Positions 8,537-15,128 of a stretch of 41,575 nt of DNA are shown piece after piece. The DNA is from Halarchaeum acidiphilum MH1-52-1 (lineage in GTDB: Archaea; Halobacteriota; Halobacteria; Halobacteriales; Halobacteriaceae), in the NCBI RefSeq assembly GCF_000474235.1, contig NZ_BATA01000015.1:1-41575 (forward strand). The letters run 5' to 3'. The notes under the pieces are model-generated. The model saw only the letters and a list, made by a program, of their open reading frames with translations. It was not told the origin of the DNA and did no database searches. The position numbers and the translations under genes were made by a program. The stretch's first letter is position 1. Each line of letters opens with the position of its first letter.

Positions 8537-9457
8537 TCACGCCACCACCTCCTCTTCGTCCGCCTCGACGAGCGTCGGGTCGTCCGCAAGGCGGAGGTAG
8601 ACGTCCTCCAGATCCGGCTCCGTCCACGAGAGCGCGTCGAAGTCGATCCCCCGCTCGTCGAGGGCGGCCGCGACGTCGCCGATATCGGCGGGTTCGACGC
8701 CGAGGACGTGGAGCGCGTCGCCCTCCCGAGTGACGTCGTAGCCGAGACCGTCGAGGGCGGCCGGGTCCGCGAGCGTCTCCACGACGACGTACTGCTCGCC
8801 CCCGTACGCCGCGACGAGTGCCTCCGGCGACCCCGTCGCGACGAGTTCGCCGTCCGCGAGGAGACCGACGCGGTCGGCGAGGCGCTCCGCTTCAGCCATG
8901 TAGTGCGTCGTGAGGAAGACGGTCGTCCCGCCGTCCGCGAGGGCCTCGAAGACGTCCCAGAGCGCGCGCCGGCCCGCCGGATCGATGCCGGTCGTCGGCT
9001 CGTCCACGAAGAGGACGTCCGGGTCGTTCGCGAGCGACGCCGCGACGCAGGTGCGCCGCTGCTCGCCGCCGCTCATGTCGCCGTACCACGTCGATTTGTC
9101 CGGGTCCATGCCGACGGTTCGAAGGAGATCGCCCGGGTCGCGCGCGTCGTCGTAGAGACCGGCGTAGTAGGCGACGAGTTCGCGCGCGGTGAGCCGATCG
9201 GGCGGGTCGAAGTCCTGCGGGAGGAGACCGAGGCGCTCCTTCGCGGCCTTCGAGGGGGGTTCACCGAGCAGCTCGACGCGCCCGCTGTCCGGCGTTCGCG
9301 TGCCCGTGAGACAGCGAGTGAGCGTCGTCTTCCCGGCACCGTTCGGCCCGATCAGCGCGAACACCTCGCCCGACTCGACGGCGAGCGAGACGCCGTCGAG
9401 CGCGACGGTGTCGCCGTACTTCTCTCCGACGTCGTCGGCGACCACAACCGGCGCCAT
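8537..9457 (-). CDS. ABC transporter ATP-binding protein
   Basis: From the ATG at 9457 the product is 306 residues. It has Walker A GPNGAGKTT (37-45), a Q-loop in LGLLPQDF, the ABC signature MSGGEQRR, Walker B VLFVDEPTTGID and the switch histidine in LTTHY. After about residue 225 a C-terminal extension typical of DrrA/CcmA-type ABC-2 ATPases follows, with an acidic end. It powers the adjacent permease. An open frame continues far upstream, but this ATG is preceded by a box A candidate (cgcttaccg, near 9485) at about 28 bases and gives the family's normal N-terminus (MAPVVVADDVGEKYGD). The unusual residues are EKYG in place of the more common KRYG, which is not disabling. Confidence 0.93.
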   Translation of the reverse strand: MAPVVVADDVGEKYGDTVALDGVSLAVESGEVFALIGPNGAGKTTLTRCLTGTRTPDSGRVELLGEPPSKAAKERLGLLPQDFDPPDRLTARELVAYYAGLYDDARDPGDLLRTVGMDPDKSTWYGDMSGGEQRRTCVAASLANDPDVLFVDEPTTGIDPAGRRALWDVFEALADGGTTVFLTTHYMAEAERLADRVGLLADGELVATGSPEALVAAYGGEQYVVVETLADPAALDGLGYDVTREGDALHVLGVEPADIGDVAAALDERGIDFDALSWTEPDLEDVYLRLADDPTLVEADEEEVVA

Positions 9458-9546
9458 ATTTCGTCCTCGTCCCGGCGACGCGGTAAGCGTTCCGTTTCGG
9501 CGACCGACGGACGCGTACAAATACCCGAATCGGGCCGCCCGTGCCG

Positions 9547-10197
9547 TCAGCGCGTCGGCCGCCACGTCAACGCGAGGACGGAGGCGACGAAGACGACCGT
9601 CGAGACGCCGTAGGCGCGCGTCATCGTGATCGAGGTGAGTACCGAGGCGCTCCCGAAGATCCCCGTCGCGATCGTCGCGAGCACCGGCCACGCGCAGGAG
9701 ACGCAGGAGACGAGACCGAGGAGACCGGAGAGCGCGGACGCGGAGGCGTCGCGGACAGTACAGGAAACGAGGGAGGCGAGCGCCGCGTACCCCGCGACTT
9801 TGAACGGCATCAGGACGACCGTGAACGCGCCCGCGCTGTAGATCGGCGCGGGACCCCACCCGAGCGGGAGCCAGTGGACGGAGAGACCGAGACCCGTACC
9901 CGAGAGGTGGTACAGCCCGCCCGCGTAGCCGACGAGGAGGAAGTACGCGACGCCGATCGCGTACGACGCCCACCGGACGCGCCGCGACGTCGGCGTCGGC
10001 CGCGTCCGGAGGACGGCCCACAGGGCCACGTCGATCCACACCCACGGATAGACGTAGACGAGGACGTCCGTCGGCGTCCCCGGCGCGAGGAGGACGTACG
10101 CGAGCGTGGCGAGGAGTTCGGCGTTGAGGAGCGCGCCCCACCGAAGGAGCGTCGGGGCGTCCGGCGACGGAACGTACCGATCGAGCGTCGCGTACAT
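9547..10197 (-). CDS. Polytopic membrane protein in the ctaB operon (DUF7546-like)
   Basis: This 216-residue protein starts at the ATG at 10197, two bases after the haem synthase stop, which implies cotranscription. It has about six hydrophobic segments. One helix start carries LVSCVSCAWPVLATI, an S-C-x2-C-x-W-P motif that could hold a metal or a redox disulfide; another cysteine lies in LVSCTVRD just before it. I recall a haloarchaeal family of this kind named DUF7546; no function is established. Its place after the haem O/A synthase and next to coxB suggests a part in oxidase maturation (inference). Much longer open frames cover this region, but they overlap the ctaB gene and lack conserved content. 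Confidence 0.75.
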   Translation of the reverse strand: MYATLDRYVPSPDAPTLLRWGALLNAELLATLAYVLLAPGTPTDVLVYVYPWVWIDVALWAVLRTRPTPTSRRVRWASYAIGVAYFLLVGYAGGLYHLSGTGLGLSVHWLPLGWGPAPIYSAGAFTVVLMPFKVAGYAALASLVSCTVRDASASALSGLLGLVSCVSCAWPVLATIATGIFGSASVLTSITMTRAYGVSTVVFVASVLALTWRPTR

Positions 10198-10199
10198 TG

Positions 10200-11582
10200 T
10201 CAGACGACGATCGCGTCGATGAGGACGGCGAGGAGCATCGCCCCGAGGAAGGCGTTCGAGGCGTGGAACGAGCGCATCGCGGCCGTCCGGTCGCGCTCCT
10301 CGTGGAGGCGGACGACCATCCAGAGGAAGACGCCGCCGAGGACGACGACCGTCGCGGCGTAGAGCCACCCGAGGTCCGTCACGGCCGCGAGGACGGCCGC
10401 GCCGATGAGCGTCGCACCGAGCCACCCGACGATGTGCTTCCGAGTCACCGCGGCGCCCCGGACGACCGGCATCATCGGGAAGCCCCCGCGCTCGTAGTCG
10501 TCGCGGTAGGCGAGCGCGAGGTTGTAGAAGTGCGCGGGCGTCCAGAGGAAGATGACGCCGGCGAGCGCGAGCGCGGGCAGCCCGATCGACCCCGTGACGG
10601 CCGTCCACCCGATGAGCGCCGGGAGCGCGCCCGCCGCACCACCGATGACCGTGTTCTGGACGGTGTTCGGCTTCAACACGAGCGTGTAGATCACCGAATA
10701 GAAGACGATCGCGGTGAGACCGAGGAACGCGGTGAACAGCCCGAGCCGGAGGAAGGAGACGAGCGACGCGAGCGCGAGGAGCGCGCCGAACGCGAGCGCG
10801 TTGCGCTTCGGGATCAGGTCGGTCGCGAGCGGTCGGTCCGCGGTGCGGTTCATCTTCCGATCGACGTCGCGTTCGAGGACGTGATTGAACGTCCCGCTCG
10901 CGCCGATGGAGAGCACGCCGCCGAGGAGGGTGAGCACGACCGTCCGCGCGGTGAGCGCGGGACCGGCCGCGAGCGCCATCCCGGCGGAGGCGACGAGGCA
11001 GAGCAGCCACATCAGCCGCGGCTTCATCATCCGGACGTACGCCCCGGCGAGCACGCGCCACCCGGGATCGTCCGATCCGGCCGCGAGCGGCTCGGGATCG
11101 CCGTCACCCTTCGGCGCGCCGTCCCACTCCGCGGAGGGCTTTTCGGCCGTCCGCGCTTCGAGCGCCCACGCGAGCGCGAGGACGAGACCCGAGAAGATGA
11201 CGACGCCGAGACCGAGGTGGAGCACGGGAACGTACGCGACCGCGTTCGTCGCGGCGAGCGCGCCGACGAGCACCTGTATCGGGTAGCAGACGACGGGGAC
11301 GCCGATCGCGGCGAGGACGCGCGTCTCCGCGCCCTCGGCGTACGCGAGGGCGACTGTCCCGAGGAGGAGGGCGCCGACGAGAGCGGCGAGGAGTCGGTGG
11401 GCCCAGACGATCTCCAGCGAGACCGAGGTGAGCGAGAGCCAGCGGCCGTTGCACGCGGGCCACGTCGGGCAGGCCGCGGCGGCGTCCGTGAGCGCGGTCG
11501 TCGCGCCGGCGACGAGGAGCGCGTAGACGCCGAGGATGGCGGCGACGAGTGCGTGCGTGAGCCGGGGGCGTATCGTTCGCAC
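10200..11582 (-). CDS. ctaB: Haem O synthase with N-terminal CtaA-like half (CtaA-CtaB fusion)
   Basis: This 460-residue membrane protein has two parts. Residues 1-145 form a four-helix bundle with the haem A synthase extracellular signature CPTWPACNGRW (C38, C44) and two histidines in WAHRLLAAL (H62) and LHLGLGV (H122), as in half-length archaeal CtaA. An acidic linker (about 146-175) follows. Residues 176-460 are a UbiA-type prenyltransferase with NHVLERDVDRKMNRT (233 onwards) and the second Asp-rich site YRDDYERGGFPMMP. CtaB farnesylates haem B to haem O and CtaA oxidises haem O to haem A, so the fusion could carry out both steps for the oxidase encoded next door. It is divergent from coxB, with both promoters in the 119-base gap. 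Confidence 0.92.
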   Translation of the reverse strand: MRTIRPRLTHALVAAILGVYALLVAGATTALTDAAAACPTWPACNGRWLSLTSVSLEIVWAHRLLAALVGALLLGTVALAYAEGAETRVLAAIGVPVVCYPIQVLVGALAATNAVAYVPVLHLGLGVVIFSGLVLALAWALEARTAEKPSAEWDGAPKGDGDPEPLAAGSDDPGWRVLAGAYVRMMKPRLMWLLCLVASAGMALAAGPALTARTVVLTLLGGVLSIGASGTFNHVLERDVDRKMNRTADRPLATDLIPKRNALAFGALLALASLVSFLRLGLFTAFLGLTAIVFYSVIYTLVLKPNTVQNTVIGGAAGALPALIGWTAVTGSIGLPALALAGVIFLWTPAHFYNLALAYRDDYERGGFPMMPVVRGAAVTRKHIVGWLGATLIGAAVLAAVTDLGWLYAATVVVLGGVFLWMVVRLHEERDRTAAMRSFHASNAFLGAMLLAVLIDAIVV

Positions 11583-11613
11583 GAGGAACCTCTCTGTCGG
11601 CGATTGGGTCGCG

Positions 11614-11625
11614 GCGTACTTATCC
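11614..11625 (-). promoter_or_regulatory. Box A promoter element for ctaB
   Basis: On the minus strand the sequence reads gggataagtacg, about 37 bases before the ATG at 11582. A short leader or leaderless transcript would fit. Confidence 0.4.
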
Positions 11626-11662
11626 CCCCCGACTCCCGATCGGCGGACGAAACCCCGAGTCG

Positions 11663-11673
11663 GTAGTTATTTG
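11663..11673 (+). promoter_or_regulatory. Box A promoter element for coxB
   Basis: The AT-rich sequence tagttatttg lies about 33 bases before the coxB ATG at 11702. It shares the 119-base divergent gap with the ctaB promoter. Confidence 0.45.
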
Positions 11674-11701
11674 CCCGGCACATCCCAACCGTCGATTAGC
11701 A

Positions 11702-12793
11702 ATGTCCCGGAAGCGGCTCTTGTCCGTCCTGACGATGGGGCTGATGGGGCTGGTGCCGTTCGTCGTCGCTGCCGAGCCGGCCGCGGCGGCGACCTCGGTG
11801 ACCAACCACTACATCGACAACGTCAGCAATCTGTTGCTCGCCGTCGCGCTGCCCCTCACCATCATCGTCGAGGGTGTCCTCTTCTACGCCATCTGGAAGT
11901 TCCGGAAGGCCGACGAAGCCAAGCCCACACAGGAGAACCGGCGCCTCGAAATCACGTGGACCGCCGCGACCGCGGTCGTCCTGCTGTTCGTCGGTCTCGT
12001 CGCATACGGAGCGATGGGGTCGCCGTACGTCCTCCCCTCCGATAAGGACGCCCAGCACATGATGGAACAGCCCGACACGACCGTCGTCCACGTCGACGCC
12101 TACCAGTGGTCGTGGCAGTTCCACTACCAGTACGACGGGACGAACTTCACGTCGAGCAAGCTCGTCCTCCCCGCAAAGAAACAGGTCGTGTTGCGGATCA
12201 CGTCACGCGACGTCCTCCACTCCGTCCACATCCCCGCGCTCGGACTGAAGAAGGACGCGTTCCCGGCCAAGACGAACTACATCGCGACGGAGATCGACTC
12301 AAGCGCCGTCCGGGATAAGCCCTACATCCTCTACTGTGCGGAGTTCTGCGGCGCGGGCCACTCCAACATGCTCGCCGACGTCATCGTGAAGAACCGGACG
12401 TCGTACCAGCAGTGGGCGAGCGAGCAGGCCCAGCAGGCACGGCAGTCGGCCAGCGAGTCGAGCGGGTCGAGTTCGTCGGGGACGTCGAACGCGACGTCGT
12501 CGAATACGACGGCGACGACCCCCACCGCTAACGCGACACCCACGACGACCACGACAGTCACGAACGCGACGTCGTCGAATACGACAACCACGACAGTCAC
12601 GAACGCAGCGTCGTCGAATACGACGACCACGACGACCCCCACCGCTAACGCGACACCCACGACGACCACCGCGACGACGACCGAAACGGCCGGATCTGAC
12701 GGGTCGACCACCGCCGGCACGGCGTCGTCGAACGCGTCGGAGGCGACGACCACGACGGCGGCATCCCTCGCGGCACCGCCCGCCGCGGCCTGA
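11702..12793 (+). CDS. coxB: Cytochrome c oxidase subunit II (CuA subunit)
   Basis: This 363-residue protein has an N-terminal signal-like helix (RLLSVLTMGLMGLVPFVV), two further membrane helices (about 40-66 and 88-106), and an extracellular cupredoxin domain. The CuA site is complete: H173 in VLHSVHIP, then CAEFCGAGHSNM giving C212, E214, C216, H220 and M223. The aromatic patch DAYQWSWQFHY (132-142) relays electrons to subunit I. Residues 247-363 form a low-complexity Ser/Thr/Asn tail, far beyond the usual end of the family, with eight N-x-S/T sequons and a 13-residue repeat. A glycosylated surface stalk is a reasonable inference. It leads the cox genes, with coxC 132 bases downstream under its own promoter. 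Confidence 0.96.
   Translation: MSRKRLLSVLTMGLMGLVPFVVAAEPAAAATSVTNHYIDNVSNLLLAVALPLTIIVEGVLFYAIWKFRKADEAKPTQENRRLEITWTAATAVVLLFVGLVAYGAMGSPYVLPSDKDAQHMMEQPDTTVVHVDAYQWSWQFHYQYDGTNFTSSKLVLPAKKQVVLRITSRDVLHSVHIPALGLKKDAFPAKTNYIATEIDSSAVRDKPYILYCAEFCGAGHSNMLADVIVKNRTSYQQWASEQAQQARQSASESSGSSSSGTSNATSSNTTATTPTANATPTTTTTVTNATSSNTTTTTVTNAASSNTTTTTTPTANATPTTTTATTTETAGSDGSTTAGTASSNASEATTTTAASLAAPPAAA
12514..12669 (+). repeat. In-frame 39-base repeats in the coxB tail
   Basis: A 39-base segment at 12514-12552 recurs exactly at 12631-12669, an offset of 117 bases. Between them, 12549-12587 and 12588-12626 are a near-identical 39-base tandem pair. The period of 39 bases equals 13 codons, and 117 equals three periods, so copy changes keep frame. 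The encoded repeats are Thr/Asn-rich (NATSSNTT-type) and carry N-glycosylation sequons. Confidence 0.85.
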
Positions 12794-12888
12794 TCGCCAC
12801 ACGTTCTTCGCCACGTTTCTCATCGCTTCGCGCCCTCGGAGACCCGATCTCTCCGATTTCGATCCGGGAACGCGTCGGGACCAGTTGG

Positions 12889-12900
12889 GAGGTTTTTTAA
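12889..12900 (+). promoter_or_regulatory. Box A promoter element for coxC
   Basis: The sequence gaggttttttaa ends 25 bases before the coxC ATG at 12926, a strong leaderless arrangement. It indicates that coxC need not depend on the coxB promoter. Confidence 0.5.
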
Positions 12901-12925
12901 CGTATCCCGCGCTACCCGCGAGTAT

Positions 12926-13792
12926 ATGGCTACGGAGGAAAGCGAAGACCACGGGCACTTCTTGCCCGCCGTCCGCGACTGGCCGCGCGGCTACGGCGAG
13001 GCGAGCTGGTGGCCGTTCTTCACGGCTCTCGGACTACTGGTGGTCTACACCGGCGCATCGCTGTACGTGATCGGACAGGGCACGGACATGGTCGCGCCGA
13101 CCGTCGGCGTCGGGCTGTTCGTCGCCGGCTGGGTCGTCAGCATCGTCGGGATGCTCGGCTGGATCTATCAGGCGTTCATCGTCGACTTCTGGAACCGCGG
13201 CTCGCACAACGGCGGAGCGTCGCTCCGGCTGGGAATGCTCCTGTTCCTCGGGACCGACATCGCCACCTTCGGCGCGGGCTTCGTGTACTACTTCTTCATC
13301 CGCACGGGCGGCTGGCACACGGAGTACCTCCCGGAGAGCGGGCTTCTCACGAGCGTCCTCGTCATCAACACCGTGCTGCTCGTCGTCTCCAGTTTCACCA
13401 TCCACTGGGCGGAGGGCCAACTCCAGAAGGGCAACCACCAGCGCTTCATTCAGGGGCTGATCGTGACCTTCCTCCTCGGCGCGGCGTTCGTCGCCGGGCA
13501 GATTTACGAGTACTCCGAGTTCATCCTCCACGAGGGATTCACCATCACCTCGGGAATCTTCGCCAGCGGCTTCTTCGGACTCACCGGACTCCACGGGATG
13601 CACGTGAGCTTCGGCGTGATCCTGCTCGGCGTCCTCGCCGTCCGCAGCCTGCGCGGGCAGTACGACGAGGACCGGCACGTCTCCGTCACGACCGTCTCGT
13701 GGTACTGGCACTTCGTCGACGCGGTCTGGCTGTTCCTCGTCGCCGTCGTCTACATCGGCTCCGTCCTCGGGACGGAGTTCAGTCCGTTCTGA
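12926..13792 (+). CDS. coxC: Cytochrome c oxidase subunit III
   Basis: This 288-residue protein has seven membrane helices, as expected for full-length subunit III. Recognisable blocks are SWWPFFTALGL near the start, the central LLFLGTDIATFGAGFVYYF, and the C-terminal GLTGLHGMHVSFG and VSWYWHFVDAVWLFLV, which closely match the conserved histidine- and tryptophan-bearing helices of the family (GxHGxHV and WHFVDxVW). Subunit III contains no redox centre and stabilises subunit I and proton uptake. The start at 12926 follows box A by 25 bases. A small membrane-protein gene follows after 56 bases. Confidence 0.95.
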   Translation: MATEESEDHGHFLPAVRDWPRGYGEASWWPFFTALGLLVVYTGASLYVIGQGTDMVAPTVGVGLFVAGWVVSIVGMLGWIYQAFIVDFWNRGSHNGGASLRLGMLLFLGTDIATFGAGFVYYFFIRTGGWHTEYLPESGLLTSVLVINTVLLVVSSFTIHWAEGQLQKGNHQRFIQGLIVTFLLGAAFVAGQIYEYSEFILHEGFTITSGIFASGFFGLTGLHGMHVSFGVILLGVLAVRSLRGQYDEDRHVSVTTVSWYWHFVDAVWLFLVAVVYIGSVLGTEFSPF

Positions 13793-13848
13793 GGCGGCGG
13801 CGTCCGCGGAGCGATACGCTTCTTACGTCCGCGTCCCAAAACGACCGT

Positions 13849-14208
13849 ATGGAAGAACAACCGGGCTTGAGCGAACAGTACACTCGCGCGAGCCCGTGGC
13901 CGGTGTTCGTCGCGCTCGGACTCGTCCTCAGCGAGTTCGGCGTGTTTCTGGGGAACTACCTCCTCCCCGTCGGCGTCGGTGGCGTCCTGCTCCTCGAGGC
14001 GAGCGTCGTCGGCATCCTCCGGGAGTCCGGCTACGTCGAATCGATGTGGCCGGCGTCGCTCGGCGTCGGCGCGCTCGTCGGCGCGCTCGGCGTGGTCCTC
14101 CTCGTCTTCACGACGCGGCTGAATCGCGGCGTCTCGCTCGCGGGCGCGGGCGCTCTCGCGGTGCTCGCGGCGATCGGTCTCTTCTGCTACGAGAACGGCT
14201 ACCTGTGA
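13849..14208 (+). CDS. Small cox-associated membrane protein (DUF7541-like)
   Basis: This 119-residue protein starts MEEQPGLSEQYTRASPWP and has four hydrophobic helices between about 17 and 116, ending CYENGYL. The ATG at 13849 is preceded by a box A candidate (ttcttacg, near 13823) about 27 bases upstream; the longer open frame upstream overlaps coxC and is rejected. It resembles a haloarchaeal family I recall as DUF7541, always small and near oxidase genes. It may be a small structural or assembly subunit of the terminal oxidase, an inference from position only. A long non-coding gap follows directly after the stop codon. Confidence 0.75.
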   Translation: MEEQPGLSEQYTRASPWPVFVALGLVLSEFGVFLGNYLLPVGVGGVLLLEASVVGILRESGYVESMWPASLGVGALVGALGVVLLVFTTRLNRGVSLAGAGALAVLAAIGLFCYENGYL

Positions 14209-14527
14209 ACTACCCCACCCGACCCGACTTCGCTGGGTCTTGGGACCTCACTCGTGGCGGGTGGGCTGTGGTGCGGTCCTCGCTCGCAGTTGGCGCGACG
14301 GGGCGTCTTGTGCGCGCCGCCTCCCGGACGCCCGTCGGGGTCGATGGATCCACCATTTGGGGCCGGGCTACTGCGGCCCGTACTGCGCGGGACGTGTGCC
14401 AGCCCAGCACTCCTCGGCAGTACGAAGGGGTGCGATATCGGAGCTGTGGACGCCCCTGACGGTTTCCTCCCGACCGACTCGCTCGCTACGCTCGTGGTTC
14501 GAGGGAGCAGCGCGCTCTCGTCGTCAC
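14209..14527. other. Non-coding gap with large inverted repeats (possible mobile-element relic or structured RNA)
   Basis: This part of the 598-base gap before the DUF6684-like gene holds no convincing gene. Directly after the stop of the preceding gene, cccaccc (14214-14220) can pair with gggtggg (14259-14265), enclosing gaccc/gggtc (14221-14225 with 14235-14239). Further on, cgggc/gcccg (about 14364-14380) and the 8-base stem cgtactgc/gcagtacg (14379-14386 with 14417-14424) occur. The folds suggest a structured RNA or the end of an IS200/IS605-like element, but no transposase remnant is visible. Confidence 0.4.
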
Positions 14528-14553
14528 AAGAACCTTCGATTCTTACTATTCAG

Positions 14554-14717
14554 CCAGAGACCGTTGGTTTCTGGCAACATTGCGGGAAGCGAAGCTTCCC
14601 GCGTGCAGTCAGAACGCGATGCGTTCTGGCAACATTGCGGGAACTCAAAGATTTCCCGCGTCCAGCCAGAAACCGTTGGTTTCTGGCAACATTGCGAGAG
14701 ACGCAGCGCGTCTCTCG
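14554..14717. repeat. Array of six short hairpins with three-base loops and alternating linkers
   Basis: Six inverted repeats lie in a row at 14554-14574, 14582-14602, 14609-14629, 14637-14659, 14666-14686 and 14695-14717. Each has a 9- or 10-base stem and a three-base loop (GTT, GAA, GAT, AAA, GTT, AGC). Linkers alternate: caacatt, gtgcag, caacatt, gtccag, caacatt (the last followed by one g). The array is thus three units of about 56 bases. Stem sequences differ between units, yet pairing is kept, with one G-T mismatch in the first, one T-G end pair in the third and one mismatch in the fourth. A weaker similar hairpin precedes the array (14528-14544). Confidence 0.85.
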
Positions 14718-14772
14718 AGCGACTCCGTGCGGTCGGAGGCTCCACCTCGACTCAGGCTGAGGGAAACCCTCA

Positions 14773-14783
14773 ACATATATTTG
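14773..14783 (+). promoter_or_regulatory. Box A promoter element for the DUF6684-like gene
   Basis: The sequence acatatatttg is centred about 28 bases before the ATG at 14807. It is immediately preceded by the inverted repeat tgaggg-aaa-ccctca (14758-14772), which could be an operator or the last member of the upstream hairpin series. Confidence 0.55.
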
Positions 14784-14806
14784 CGCGGGGACCGCACACT
14801 CAGGCA

Positions 14807-15055
14807 ATGAAGCCCAACTCCAGCGTGTTCGAGAGGGACGTCCTCCTCGACATCGCGGTGAACATCATCCCGCTCGCGATGATCATCGTCTTCGCGGCCG
14901 CCTTCTTCGTCGTCAATCCGTGGGCGAACGACACGACGTTCAGTCGCGTCCTCCAGTACGCGCTCCTCGTCATCCCGTTCGTCTGTCTCGCGGTGGTAAC
15001 GTTCGTCGCCGCCCGCCGCGTCGAAGTCGTGGAGGACGTCGAGGTCGGCCCGTAG
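14807..15055 (+). CDS. Small two-helix membrane protein upstream of coxA (DUF6684-like)
   Basis: From the ATG at 14807 the product is 82 residues. A short polar start (MKPNSSVFERDVLLD) is followed by two hydrophobic helices (about 16-39 and 48-69), then an acidic C-terminus (RRVEVVEDVEVGP). The start is fixed by the box A at 14773-14783, one leaderless interval upstream; longer open frames cover the hairpin array and are rejected. It lies 73 bases before coxA on the same strand. I recall similar haloarchaeal proteins as DUF6684; it is a candidate small oxidase subunit, without direct evidence. Confidence 0.78.
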   Translation: MKPNSSVFERDVLLDIAVNIIPLAMIIVFAAAFFVVNPWANDTTFSRVLQYALLVIPFVCLAVVTFVAARRVEVVEDVEVGP

Positions 15056-15093
15056 CCGTCGGGCGTTCGCGGGGGTGGCGACGGACGAACCCG

Positions 15094-15107
15094 TACCTTT
15101 CTTTACC
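15094..15107 (+). promoter_or_regulatory. Box A promoter element for coxA
   Basis: The sequence taccttttctttac-like T-rich stretch ends about 22 bases before the ATG at 15129. It lies inside the longer open frame that begins at 15075, which argues against that upstream start. Confidence 0.45.
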
Positions 15108-15128
15108 GTGGCCACCCCACGACCGAAC

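Noticed and set aside
12514-12669. Short tandem repeats read as a non-coding element
   Set aside because: The repeats are exactly in frame with coxB and encode its Thr/Asn-rich tail.
14554-14717. CRISPR array
   Set aside because: The repeats are palindromes with short fixed linkers of 6-7 bases; there are no unique spacers of 30-40 bases and no cas genes in the window.
14240-15055. Long plus-strand frame through the hairpin array into the DUF6684-like gene
   Set aside because: The part before 14807 covers palindromes and the box A and encodes no conserved domain; the start at 14807 has a proper promoter.
15075-15128. Extended N-terminus of CoxA from the ATG at 15075
   Set aside because: The 18 extra residues run through the promoter region and do not match the family; the ATG at 15129 has leaderless spacing.
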